Shown one piece after another: positions 1 through 7,617 of a stretch of DNA of 64,000 bases. Position numbers and translations under genes: made by a program. Under the pieces are notes generated by a model. The model worked only from the letters and a program-made list of their open reading frames with translations, made no database searches and was not told where the DNA came from. The DNA is from Desmonostoc geniculatum HA4340-LM1 (GTDB lineage Bacteria > Cyanobacteriota > Cyanobacteriia > Cyanobacteriales > Nostocaceae). Position 1 is the stretch's first letter. Every line of letters begins with the position of its first letter. The DNA is taken from the NCBI GenBank assembly GCA_019359545.1, contig JAHHHB010000020.1, forward strand, positions 21,118-85,117, read 5' to 3'.

Positions 1-17
1 GCTAGGTCTAATGTTAA

Positions 18-194
18 CCTTTACCCGCTGATAGTGAGCAGCTATCTGGTTATCAGGGTTTATATCGAGTTGATAGTGGTGAATATCGAATTGTTTACAG
101 ATATTTTCCCGATCAAGATTTAGTAGAAGTGATTTGAGTCGGGAAGCGCAATGATGATGATGTCTACAAAAGATCAAAGCGTTTACTGGGATGA
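18..194 (+). pseudogene. RelE/ParE-family toxin remnant
   Basis: One frame reads as the C-terminal half of a RelE/ParE-type mRNA interferase. The peptide contains SGYQGLYRVDSGEYRIVYRY, the core strand pattern of this family, followed by a V-G-K-R-N-D-D-D-V-Y tail. The frame is broken by TGA at 135-137, where family members carry a hydrophobic residue, and by stops upstream of position 18; a one-base shift near position 18 would extend the similarity. No antitoxin gene is visible, but the window begins here. I infer a decayed toxin of a type II toxin-antitoxin pair. The family call rests on motif recognition only. Confidence 0.55.
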
Positions 195-255
195 ACTTTG
201 GTTTTGACTAAAAATGCTAGAATCGCTTCAGCACAAATGCTTTCAGGCATCTTTG

Positions 256-1488
256 ATGACTTTCGACCTTCCCGACTCTCTCATTCTCGATACAGCACTT
301 TCGGTATCTGGTTTAACCGACTATATCCGCTTGCTGTTAGAGCAAGATGAACAATTGCGGCAAGTTTGGGTAACTGGAGAAGTTTCCAGCGCTAACCACC
401 ATCGCAGTGGGTTATTTTTCACATTACAAGATACAGATGGCACCGCCGGAATTAAGTGTGTGGTATGGAATAGCCAATTGCCAAAACTCGCCCAGATTCC
501 CGTTGCTGGTGAACAGATAATTATTTTGGGCAGTATTCGTGTGTATCCGCAACGGGGAGAGTATCAGTTATCAGTTTGGCAGACTTTACCTGCTGGTGTT
601 GGTTTACAGGCGCTACGGTATCAACAATTAAAAAATCGCTTGCTGGCTGAGGGGTTATTCGATCCACAAAGAAAGCGATCGCTCCCCATTCATCCCCAAA
701 CTATCGCTGTCGTCACTTCACCAACTGCGGCGGCTTGGGGTGATATTCAAAAAACTCTCAAACAAAGGTATCCAGGTTTACACGTTTTATTTTCTCCAGC
801 CACAGTTCAAGGTGAGCAAGCACCAGAATCTATCGTCAAAGCAATTGAGCGAGTTGACAGCGATGGGCGCGCCGAAGTGCTAATTTTATCGCGTGGTGGG
901 GGTGCAGTTGAGGAGTTGGCCTGCTTTAATGATGAACGAGTGGTGCGAGCTGTTGCTAGTTGTTCCATTCCTGTAATTACTGGTATTGGTCATCAACGAG
1001 ATGAATCTTTAGCAGATTTAGTTGCAGATGTATGTGTGCATACACCAACGGCGGCGGCAGAAAGAGTTGTACCGGCAATTTCAGAGTTGTATGCTGAGCA
1101 TCGGCAGCGAGTTGTGGCTTTGCATGAGGCGGTGCATGACTTTGGGGAAAATGCTGAAAATAAACTGCAAGCATTGCGAAACCGTTTGCGACGTTTGCGG
1201 TTAGATCGGCAAGTCCAGCAAGAGGCGCAGAAGCTAGTTTGGAAGCGTCGGCAGTTGGTACAAGTAACGATGGGGCGATCGCAGCAAGCAAAGCAGCATT
1301 TGGAATTGTTGCGGCAAAAGTTGGCAACTCTTGACCCGAAAGCCGTGTTGCAGCGTGGTTATGCGGTGGTAAGGCGGGAAAATGGGGCGATCGCTCGTAC
1401 TTCAACTGAGTTAGAAGTGGGGCAAAATTTATCGATTCAGTTGGGACAGGGGGAGGTTACAGTCAAAGTTATGGAAGTCAAAGAATAA
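256..1488 (+). CDS. xseA: Exodeoxyribonuclease VII large subunit
   Basis: This is the large catalytic subunit of exonuclease VII, which degrades single-stranded DNA to oligonucleotides in the cytoplasm. The N-terminal OB-fold (residues about 15-110, with QVWVTGEVSS) binds ssDNA. The central domain has SPTAAAWGDI and the GGG segment of LILSRGGGAVEEL, and a basic coiled coil follows before the C-terminal GYAVVRRENG motif. An upstream in-frame ATG at 214 would add 14 residues; I prefer 256 because MTFDLPDSLILDTALSV matches the usual family N-terminus. The small subunit xseB lies 1 kb downstream, separated by repeats and a broken Uma2 gene, so the usual xseA-xseB pairing has been pulled apart. 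Confidence 0.95.
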   Translation: MTFDLPDSLILDTALSVSGLTDYIRLLLEQDEQLRQVWVTGEVSSANHHRSGLFFTLQDTDGTAGIKCVVWNSQLPKLAQIPVAGEQIIILGSIRVYPQRGEYQLSVWQTLPAGVGLQALRYQQLKNRLLAEGLFDPQRKRSLPIHPQTIAVVTSPTAAAWGDIQKTLKQRYPGLHVLFSPATVQGEQAPESIVKAIERVDSDGRAEVLILSRGGGAVEELACFNDERVVRAVASCSIPVITGIGHQRDESLADLVADVCVHTPTAAAERVVPAISELYAEHRQRVVALHEAVHDFGENAENKLQALRNRLRRLRLDRQVQQEAQKLVWKRRQLVQVTMGRSQQAKQHLELLRQKLATLDPKAVLQRGYAVVRRENGAIARTSTELEVGQNLSIQLGQGEVTVKVMEVKE

Positions 1489-1526
1489 CTATAGCGGTTT
1501 GCAATTGCATGGAGTACAGACAATTT

Positions 1527-1916
1527 GTAGGGTAGCACAGCTGTGCATTGGTATCAACTTAACGTGAAACTCTTATGAGGACGGGATATTAAGTTCACTC
1601 ATATCATGTCCGCTTGATTACTTATTAAACCCCAAGAACCCCACCCCGCCAAAGCTACGCTTTGTCTCCCCTCCCGAAGAGCGGGGAGGGGTTGGGGGTG
1701 GGGTGCAATGACTTTGGGAATCATAACTAATTATCCGGACATGATATCACCTACGGTTACTCACCGCGTTACCCCACCCTAACCCTCCCCGATGTATTGG
1801 GGAGGGAACTAGATTTCTTTTTCCCCCTTTTCCAAGGGGGGATTAAGGGGGGTAAAGCGTATGTGGGACAAGCGTTTAAGCTTAAGTTGACACCTATGAC
1901 AGCTGCGCTACCCTAC
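1527..1916. repeat. MITE-like inverted-repeat element, copy 1
   Basis: The ends are imperfect terminal inverted repeats of about 33 bp: 1527-1560 begins GTAGGGTAGCACAGCTGT and 1884-1916 ends ACAGCTGCGCTACCCTAC. There is no coding capacity; the interior is C-rich/G-rich palindromic DNA. A second copy with matching ends lies at 7200-7582. A smaller element (1602-1746) sits inside. The right end supplies the TAG stop codon of the broken Uma2 gene on the minus strand. I read this as a non-autonomous mobile element; no transposase for it is seen in the window. Confidence 0.75.
1602..1746. repeat. Second inverted-repeat element nested in copy 1
   Basis: The element starts TATCATGTCCG and ends with the exact complement CGGACATGATA; weaker complementarity continues inward. 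It is flanked by TCA on both sides (1599-1601 and 1747-1749), a possible target duplication. The other copy of the host element (7200-7582) reads straight through at the corresponding point, with sequence like GAGTTCATTCACTTACCG, and so provides an empty-site comparison supporting insertion here. Confidence 0.7.
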
Positions 1917-2287
1917 GGTGTATTATTTTTCAACTGCTCAACAAAGGTCTGATGTTCAACTGAATTTAGCCCTTTTTGCAACACTGCTAAAACCTGTTGC
2001 ATATTCTCATGAACTAATGCTGATACATCTAGCCATAATCCAGGAAACACTTGACTTTGAATTATGCCTTCAGCATTTGGTATCAGTGTTAAATATTCAC
2101 CATTTTGCAAGCTAAACCAACTCACAGTCTGCTCAAAAACCTGCCAAACAATATATTCCTGAATGCCATTGCGACGATAGGCGCGTTTTTTATCATGCAA
2201 ATCTTTGGTAGCACTGCTGGCGGCAACTTCTGCTACTAATTCTGGCGCACCTTCTACGTAACCATCACTCCGCTCCCTATCCCCACC
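1913..2287 (-). pseudogene. Uma2-family (DUF820) protein, 5'-truncated
   Basis: The frame encodes the C-terminal two thirds of a Uma2/DUF820 protein, a PD-(D/E)XK nuclease-like family common in cyanobacteria and of uncertain role. Upstream of an in-frame TTG at 2200 the frame stays open and reads RERSDGYVEGAPELVAEVAA, the conserved core, then HDKKRAYRRNGIQEYIVW. At 2288-2290 it meets a stop inside a hairpin-forming repeat, so the N-terminal half is missing (about 125 codons remain against about 190-210 in the family, and 206 in the intact copy at 21754-22374). The stop codon lies in the MITE end. I infer a gene broken by repeat insertion; expression from TTG 2200 is unlikely. Confidence 0.75.
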
Positions 2288-2345
2288 TTATGAGTACATT
2301 GTTCGCGTTAGCGTCTCGCAGAGAAGGTGGGGACTTCCGCGACAC
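2281..2345. repeat. Small dispersed repeat with hairpin
   Basis: CCCCACCTT at 2281-2289 is complementary to AAGGTGGGG at 2324-2332. In between lies GCGTTAGCGTCTCGCAGAG, a motif related to the small dispersed repeats seen at 2448-2505 and in the ISL3 element. It ends the open frame of the Uma2 remnant. Confidence 0.6.
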
Positions 2346-2447
2346 GTTAAATTGATTGTATCGTAGTGGATTTTGGATAATGGTGATGATTCAATTGGGG
2401 CAGGCTGAGGTGTAAAGTGAAAATTGTGGAAATAAACGAACCGCTAA

Positions 2448-2505
2448 GACGCCTTCTCTGCGAGAGGCTACGCCAACGCGGAGCGTGTCGTTAGAGAAGG
2501 ACGCC
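2448..2505. repeat. Small dispersed repeat upstream of xseB
   Basis: CCTTCTCT (2452-2459) pairs with AGAGAAGG (2493-2500), around a GC-rich core containing GGCTACGCCAACGCGGAGC. Such GGCTACGCC-type repeats recur in Nostoc genomes. It lies directly before xseB and contains the alternative GTG start at 2485, which I therefore reject as the real start. Confidence 0.6.
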
Positions 2506-2517
2506 AAGAGATTAATA

Positions 2518-2751
2518 ATGGTTAAACGCAAGAGTGCTTCTAGTTCTGATTCGATGGAAGGTTGGAATTATGAAGCGAAGGTTATTGAAATAGAGGGAAT
2601 TATCGCTCGCATTGAGGCGGGTGAATTGGAATTGGAAGAAGTTTTTGACCAATTTGGCAAGGCTGTTGAGTATTTGCGTCAGTGCGAAAGTTTTTTGCAG
2701 CAGCGACAGCAGCAGGTGGATTTGTTGATTGAAACTTTGAGCGATGAATAA
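2518..2751 (+). CDS. xseB: Exodeoxyribonuclease VII small subunit
   Basis: This 77-residue small subunit of exonuclease VII binds the coiled-coil region of XseA and is needed for activity. The family pattern is clear: W-N-Y-E-A-K-V, then a two-helix coiled coil with [20 protein letters not shown] and a Gln-rich end. The frame is open upstream to a GTG at 2485, but that codon lies within a dispersed repeat, so ATG 2518 is chosen. The gene would normally follow xseA closely; here the intervening repeats mean it may need its own promoter. Confidence 0.9.
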   Translation: MVKRKSASSSDSMEGWNYEAKVIEIEGIIARIEAGELELEEVFDQFGKAVEYLRQCESFLQQRQQQVDLLIETLSDE

Positions 2752-2802
2752 TTATAGTAAGTTGCTACTTGAGTTTATCTGAATTCCGGAGGAAAACTTT
2801 CC

Positions 2803-3240
2803 CTATCCTCCATACTTCATATAAATTCTCTCATTCGTTTGAGCTTGAATTATAAAACCCTCACGTTCATAAAGTTTACGTGCTGGATTTACAGCTAAAA
2901 CTCTCAGTTGCAGAGGCTTTTCCTTCTCTTTTGCTTCAGTAATCAGCTGGCGCAGAATAAATGTACCAATCCCATAACGCTGAAAATTAGGAAGTAAATA
3001 CAGTTTGGTTAGCTGTATGTGACTAGGATAATACTCTATTGCTCCCCATCCAACGTCTTTACCTTCAAATTGGATGATTCGGTGAGTCGATAAATCAATC
3101 GAAGCATAAATCCACACACGCTGCTCATTATCAACCCAGCTTCCCCAAGTTAGTTCCACATAAGATTGCATTGCAGCTTTCGTCACATTGTAGATGAAAT
3201 CAAAGTCAACCTCTTTTATGGAACGAAGATTTATATGCAT
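2803..3240 (-). CDS. GNAT-family N-acetyltransferase
   Basis: A 145-residue acetyltransferase of the GNAT fold. The acetyl-CoA-binding motif A is visible as LYLLPNFQRYGIGTFILRQL (Q/R-x-x-G-x-G/A pattern), followed by motif B with AVNPARKLYEREGF and a final E-R-I-Y-M-K-Y strand. The substrate cannot be told from sequence. It is convergent with xseB and stands alone, transcribed away from the sucrose-phosphate phosphatase gene. Confidence 0.85.
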   Translation of the reverse strand: MHINLRSIKEVDFDFIYNVTKAAMQSYVELTWGSWVDNEQRVWIYASIDLSTHRIIQFEGKDVGWGAIEYYPSHIQLTKLYLLPNFQRYGIGTFILRQLITEAKEKEKPLQLRVLAVNPARKLYEREGFIIQAQTNERIYMKYGG

Positions 3241-3445
3241 CTGGGTTTTGATTAACTAGACACAGAAAAAGTCTATTTTTTGCTCTTGCAAAGAATTATT
3301 GCACTGGTAAGAATACATCAGAACCAAAATCTGGTAAATTATCCCCGAACGCATGGTCAAGAATCCGTGTCTGCGTATGGCATCTGGCCAGTCTTCAGAT
3401 TTTCAAGGGTTTTGCGAACTACTTAGCTTGAGGTACATCAAAATT

Positions 3446-4207
3446 ATGAAACCATTTCTTTTTGTAACTGACCTGGATGACACTCTGGTATATCGCACTG
3501 TGGGAAATGACGACACTTTACCAAAGTTGAATCAATTGCTGAACCAACATCGTCAAGAATATGGCACAAAAATTGTTTATTCTACAGGGCGATCGCCTCA
3601 GCTTTACCAAGAACTCCAACTTCAAAAAAATCTTTTGCAACCGGATGCTCTAGTCCTTGCTGTGGGTACAGAAATCTACCTCGATGGCACTAATGCTCCA
3701 GATTCGAGCTGGTCAGAAATCCTCTCCCCTGGTTGGAATCGCAAACTCATCTTATCTATAACCAAAACTTTCCCCGAATTAAAGCTGCAACCAGAATCAG
3801 AACAGCGGGCTTTCAAAGTGAGTTTTTTTATTCCTCAAGAAATAGCGACCAGTATTTTACCCCAACTTGAGGCAGAGTTGGATAAATATAAATTAAATGT
3901 AAAGTTAATCTACAGTAGCGGAATAGACCTTGACATTGTACCCCTTACCAGCGATAAAGGTCAAGCAATGCAATTTTTGCGCCAAAAGTGGAAATTTGCA
4001 GCAGAACAAACAGTTGTCTGCGGTGATTCAGGTAATGATATTGCTTTATTTGCTGTAGGCAACGAAAGGGGAATCATAGTCGGTAATGCTCGAAAAGAGT
4101 TACTCCAGTGGCACAACGAGTATCCGGCTGATCATCGTTACCTAGCACAAGATTTTTGTGCAGGTGGAATTCTGGAAGGATTAAAATATTTTGGTTTTTT
4201 AGAATGA
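3446..4207 (+). CDS. spp: Sucrose-phosphate phosphatase (HAD superfamily)
   Basis: This protein is predicted to hydrolyse sucrose-6-phosphate to sucrose, the last step of sucrose synthesis, an osmolyte and carbon carrier to heterocysts in this group. HAD motif I is [10 protein letters not shown] (nucleophile Asp9, acid/base Asp11); STGRSP is motif II; and [13 protein letters not shown] is motif IV, with a C2-type cap between. The length of 253 residues fits the cyanobacterial stand-alone enzyme. An in-frame codon at 3353 would add 31 residues without family similarity, so ATG 3446 is used. The stop overlaps the ruvA start (ATGA), suggesting translational coupling. Confidence 0.85.
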   Translation: MKPFLFVTDLDDTLVYRTVGNDDTLPKLNQLLNQHRQEYGTKIVYSTGRSPQLYQELQLQKNLLQPDALVLAVGTEIYLDGTNAPDSSWSEILSPGWNRKLILSITKTFPELKLQPESEQRAFKVSFFIPQEIATSILPQLEAELDKYKLNVKLIYSSGIDLDIVPLTSDKGQAMQFLRQKWKFAAEQTVVCGDSGNDIALFAVGNERGIIVGNARKELLQWHNEYPADHRYLAQDFCAGGILEGLKYFGFLE

Positions 4208-4842
4208 TTAGCTATCTCAAAGGAATCGTTGCTGGTATTCAAACAATTGGTAATCGGGCTGTTCTGACTCTGGAAGTCAATGGCTTGGGGTATGATTTGC
4301 AAGTTCCCCAACGCTTAGCAAACCAGTTACCAGATTCAGGAGGAGTGGCGCAAATTTTTACCCATTTCCAAATTCGGGAAGAAGTGCCATTTCTATACGG
4401 CTTTGCTTCTCCAGCCGAACGCGATTTATTTCGCCACTTGTTGACGGTTAGTGGTGTTGGTGCAGCCTTAGCGATCGCACTCCTGGATACTTTGGAACTA
4501 CCAGATTTAGTCCAAGCAGTGATCGCTGGCAATACCCAAATCTTAATTCAAGCCCCCGGTGTGGGCAAAAAGATTGCCGAACGCATCTGTTTAGAACTGA
4601 AAAGCAAATTGATTGAGTGGCGCAAATCAGCTGGCTTCTTCGTCGCCACAGGCGGTCCTGCACCAGGAATTCTCGAAGAAGTGCAAATGACACTGTTTGC
4701 TTTGGGGTATACTGCCCATGAAGTCAGTCACGCCTTGCATGTGGTGAGTGAAGATATCGGACTACCAAAAGACGCCTATGTAGAAGATTGGATTAAACAA
4801 GCGATCGCTCATCTCAGTAGTAGCGAACAAGTTGGTCATTAG
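4204..4842 (+). CDS. ruvA: Holliday junction branch migration protein RuvA
   Basis: RuvA binds four-way DNA junctions and loads the RuvB motor during recombination repair. The N-terminal OB-fold starts [12 protein letters not shown]; domain II has two helix-hairpin-helix motifs, [14 protein letters not shown] and [18 protein letters not shown]; domain III, which contacts RuvB, is the Leu/Ala-rich C-terminal segment with [13 protein letters not shown]. The length of 212 residues is standard. The start overlaps the preceding phosphatase stop by the ATGA arrangement. ruvB is not in the window, which is usual for cyanobacteria. Confidence 0.95.
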   Translation: MISYLKGIVAGIQTIGNRAVLTLEVNGLGYDLQVPQRLANQLPDSGGVAQIFTHFQIREEVPFLYGFASPAERDLFRHLLTVSGVGAALAIALLDTLELPDLVQAVIAGNTQILIQAPGVGKKIAERICLELKSKLIEWRKSAGFFVATGGPAPGILEEVQMTLFALGYTAHEVSHALHVVSEDIGLPKDAYVEDWIKQAIAHLSSSEQVGH

Positions 4843-4921
4843 TCATTGGGCATTGATCGTTTGTCATTGGTCATTGGGCATTGGTCATTTGTCATTGGTC
4901 ATTGGTCATTTGTCATTAGTT
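4836..4921. repeat. STRR: TCATTGG-type heptamer array
   Basis: A run of variants of TTGGTCATTGGGCATTGGTC and TTTGTCATTGG repeats with a 7-bp period between ruvA and bioF. It is the STRR type typical of heterocystous cyanobacteria. It stays open in the bioF frame, so a TTG at 4846 could falsely extend that gene. Confidence 0.85.
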
Positions 4922-4977
4922 TTTCTTTGCGTCCCTATCTCCCCATCTCCCCACCTCCCCACTCCCCACTCCCCTCT

Positions 4978-6156
4978 ATGCCCACAGACCCTTATGCTTG
5001 GATAGAAAAATCTCTGGCAACTATTCATCGGGCTGACTGGTATCGTTCAGTACAAACTATCGATGGTCGGTCTGGTGCAACGGTGGTTTTAGCTGGGCAA
5101 GAGGTAATTAATTTTGCCAGTAATGATTATTTGGGATTGGCTGGGGATGAACGTTTGATGGCGGCGGCGATCGCAGCTATTGAGGAATTTGGTACTGGTA
5201 GTACTGGTTCCAGATTACTCAGTGGACACAGGGAATTGCACAGAGAATTAGAAAAGGCGATCGCATCTACCAAACAAACTGAAGATGCTTTGGTATTTAG
5301 TTCCGGGTATCTAGCTAATTTGGGTGTCATTACTGCCCTTGTCGGCAAGCGTGATTTAATTTTATCTGACCAATACAATCATTCCAGTCTGAAAAATGGG
5401 GCAATTCTCAGCGGTGCAGCAGTGGTGGAATATCCGCACTGTGATGTTGTAGCACTCAAAACCCAGTTGAGTCAGCAGCGGCAAAATTACCGACGCTGTT
5501 TGATTCTGACTGATAGCGTCTTCAGCATGGATGGCGATTTATGTCCAATGCCGGCACTGTTGGCTCTTGCTGATGAATTTGGCTGTATGCTGCTGGTTGA
5601 TGAAGCTCATGCCACTGGCGTCCTCGGAAAAACTGGTGCTGGATGTGTTGAGCATTTTGGGTGTACGGGAAAACCATTAATTCAAATCGGTACTTTGAGT
5701 AAAGCTTTGGGTAGTTTAGGCGGGTATGTAGCGGGAAGTAGCGCCTTAATTGACTTTTTGCGGAATCGAGCACCCAGTTGGATTTACACCACTGGGCTTT
5801 CACCTGCTGATACAGCTGCGGCCTTAGCAGCGATCGAGATAGTGCAAGAAGAACCGCAACGCCGTGCCCAATTGTGGGAAAATGTGCGTTACTTGAAAAC
5901 TTTGCTCGAACAGCTACCTAATCTCAAATTACTGCCTTCGGAATCGCCTATATTATGTTTTCAATTGCCTAATGCCACAGATGCCCTAAAAGCTGGAAAG
6001 TACCTCAGAGAGGCTGGCATTTTTGCCCCAGCAATTCGTCCCCCCACAGTGCCTACAAGTCGCATCAGAATATCTTTGATGGCAACTCATGAAGCAGCAC
6101 ATATTGAAAAATTGGTAGGAGTGGTGAAGGAGGGGAGTGGGGAGTGGGGGGGATGA
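4978..6156 (+). CDS. bioF: 8-amino-7-oxononanoate synthase (biotin synthesis)
   Basis: This PLP enzyme of the alpha-oxoamine synthase family is predicted to condense pimeloyl-ACP (or -CoA) with L-alanine, the first committed step of the biotin ring pathway. It shows [12 protein letters not shown] near residue 47, [13 protein letters not shown] at 72-84, [10 protein letters not shown] at 208-217 and the PLP lysine K242 in [16 protein letters not shown] 4978 is taken as the start because the upstream extension is repeat-encoded. The last residues (GSGEWGG) come from a G-rich repeat at 6131, so the original C-terminus may have been altered. Glycine C-acetyltransferase is a less likely paralogue. 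Confidence 0.88.
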   Translation: MPTDPYAWIEKSLATIHRADWYRSVQTIDGRSGATVVLAGQEVINFASNDYLGLAGDERLMAAAIAAIEEFGTGSTGSRLLSGHRELHRELEKAIASTKQTEDALVFSSGYLANLGVITALVGKRDLILSDQYNHSSLKNGAILSGAAVVEYPHCDVVALKTQLSQQRQNYRRCLILTDSVFSMDGDLCPMPALLALADEFGCMLLVDEAHATGVLGKTGAGCVEHFGCTGKPLIQIGTLSKALGSLGGYVAGSSALIDFLRNRAPSWIYTTGLSPADTAAALAAIEIVQEEPQRRAQLWENVRYLKTLLEQLPNLKLLPSESPILCFQLPNATDALKAGKYLREAGIFAPAIRPPTVPTSRIRISLMATHEAAHIEKLVGVVKEGSGEWGG

Positions 6157-6187
6157 GGGGGATGAGGGAGATGAGGGGGATGAGGTT

Positions 6188-6586
6188 TTGAAGCTCAAAG
6201 TTGAGCCTTTGAACTCGAACGTTGCACCTTTGAAGCTCAAAGTTGAGCCTTTGAACTCGAACGTTGCACCTTTGAGCCTCGAAGTTGCAGCTTTGAACTC
6301 GAACGTTGAGCCTTTGAGCCTCGAAGTTGCAGCTTTGAACTCGAACGTTGCAGCTTTGAGCCTCGAAGTTGCAGCTTTGAACTCGAACGTTGAGCCTTTG
6401 AACCTCGAAGTTGCAGCTTTGAACTCGAACGTTGCAGCTTTGAGCCTCGAAGTTGCAGCTTTGAACTCGAACGTTGAACTTCTGAACCTCAAAGTTGCAG
6501 CTTTGAACTCGAAGGTTGAGCCTTTGAACCTCGAAGTTGTACCTTTGAACCTCAACGTTGAACTTCTGAACTCGAATGTGAACCTG
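6188..6586. repeat. Tandem array of about nineteen 21-bp units
   Basis: Units of exactly 21 bp run from 6188 in perfect register to 6586 and then decay to about 6625. Two unit types mostly alternate: TTGAACTCGAACGTTGCAGCT and TTGAGCCTCGAAGTTGCAGCT (last base variable). The plus strand stays open as a heptapeptide repeat (LNSNVAA/LSLEVAA) and the minus strand as FEFKAAT/SRLKAAT. The array is flanked by inverted G-rich and C-rich blocks (6131-6186, GGGGATGAGGGAGATGAGG; 6637-6685, the complementary type). I treat it as repeat DNA, not a gene, because both strands are open simply from periodicity and no ribosome site is seen. Confidence 0.85.
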
Positions 6587-6687
6587 TGAACCTCAATGTT
6601 CAACGTTTAAACTTCAAACGCCTAATTTTAACTCTCCTCCATCTCCCTCATCTCCCTCATCCCCCACTCCCCACTCCCCACTCCCTT

Positions 6688-7155
6688 TCACAAAACTGGC
6701 AATTGATTAAACAAGACCCAATAAAAACCAAGTTGTTGGACTGCTTGGTTGAATTGTTCAAAATCCACAGGTTTGACGATGTAGCTATTCACCCCAAACT
6801 GGTAGCTGTCGATCATGTCTCGGTCTTCGGCGGAAGAGGTTAGTACTACAACCGGAATCATTTGTGTACGTGGATCGGACTTGAGTTGCCGTAAAACTTC
6901 TAATCCGCTGACCTTTGGCAGTTTCAAATCCAGTAAAATGACTTTGGGTTGATTCGTCATGGTGCGGTGGGCATAGTCTCCCTGACAAAAAATAAAATCT
7001 AGGGCTGCTGCTCCGTCCTCAAGCAGTTGTACTTGATTGCCAATTCTGCCGCGACGCAATGCCCGAATGGTTAGTTCGGCATCAGCACGATTATCTTCCA
7101 CTAAGAGAATGGAAATTGGTTGCTCGGAAGATGGGTCGGTGGGTTGGTCAGTCAT
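6688..7155 (-). CDS. Rcp1-type single-domain response regulator
   Basis: A 155-residue stand-alone receiver domain. The acidic pocket is [13 protein letters not shown], the phospho-acceptor is D76 in [14 protein letters not shown], and VLTSS and the K128 loop (YIVKPVDF) follow. The N-D-x-A-D-x-E-L pattern and the short insert after the second helix resemble Rcp1, the partner of cyanobacterial phytochrome Cph1. It lies just downstream of, and in the same direction as, the giant kinase gene at 7618-13728, separated by nested repeats; it is the likely phosphorelay partner. The C-terminal residues after [12 protein letters not shown] are encoded up to a C-rich repeat block. Confidence 0.88.
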   Translation of the reverse strand: MTDQPTDPSSEQPISILLVEDNRADAELTIRALRRGRIGNQVQLLEDGAAALDFIFCQGDYAHRTMTNQPKVILLDLKLPKVSGLEVLRQLKSDPRTQMIPVVVLTSSAEDRDMIDSYQFGVNSYIVKPVDFEQFNQAVQQLGFYWVLFNQLPVL

Positions 7156-7199
7156 GGGTTATACCATTTCACGAAAATCTTGATACATATACATTTTCG

Positions 7200-7582
7200 G
7201 TAGGGGTGCCAAGCTGTGCATTGGTTTCAAATTAACGTAAAACCCTTGTCAAGACTTGATATTGAGTTCATTCACTTACCGTTACTGGCCGCGTCACCCC
7301 ACCCCGGTTTTGTCTAAAGCCAAAACCGCCCCTCCCCTTAGTAACTACGGTGTACACACAAGTCGAATTACCCCCCTTAATCCCCCCTTGGAAATGGGGG
7401 AAACAAGAAATCCAGTTCCCTCCCCTTGACAAGGGGAGGGTTAGGGTGGGGTAAAACCTTGGTTAATCAGCTATTTCAGACTTATGTGTACACCGTAGCC
7501 CCTTAGTAAGGGGTGGGGTAAAGCGTATGTGGGACAACCGTTTGATCTGAAGTTGACACCTATGACAGCTGTGCTACCCTAC
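7200..7582. repeat. MITE-like inverted-repeat element, copy 2
   Basis: The ends match copy 1 (1527-1916): the left end has AGCTGTGCATTGGT and the right end ACAGCTGTGCTACCCTAC. Matching internal segments include TTAACGT near the left and AAGCGTATGTGGGACAA near the right. It lies between the giant kinase and its putative receiver partner. It is itself bracketed by a further inverted pair, ATACCATTTCAC at 7161-7172 and GTGAAACGGTAT at 7607-7618, so it may sit inside an older element whose end abuts the kinase stop codon. Confidence 0.75.
7345..7498. repeat. Inverted-repeat element nested in copy 2, with 11-bp direct repeats
   Basis: It begins CTACGGTGTACACACAAGTC and ends GACTTATGTGTACACCGTAG, nearly perfect inverted repeats of 20 bp. 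Identical 11-bp direct repeats CCCCTTAGTAA flank it at 7334-7344 and 7499-7509, as expected for a target-site duplication. The 154-bp interior is C-rich/G-rich palindromic DNA with no gene. Confidence 0.8.
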
Positions 7583-7617
7583 CAAGGTATTTGTCTCAAC
7601 CTTAAAGTGAAACGGTA

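Noticed and set aside
977..1405. 142-codon open frame on the minus strand within xseA
   Set aside because: It lies wholly in the well-supported xseA coding sequence and resembles no family; a shadow frame.
6137..6603. Open frames on both strands coding for heptapeptide repeats
   Set aside because: A 21-bp period without stops opens frames on both strands automatically. No ribosome site or family match; recorded as a repeat.
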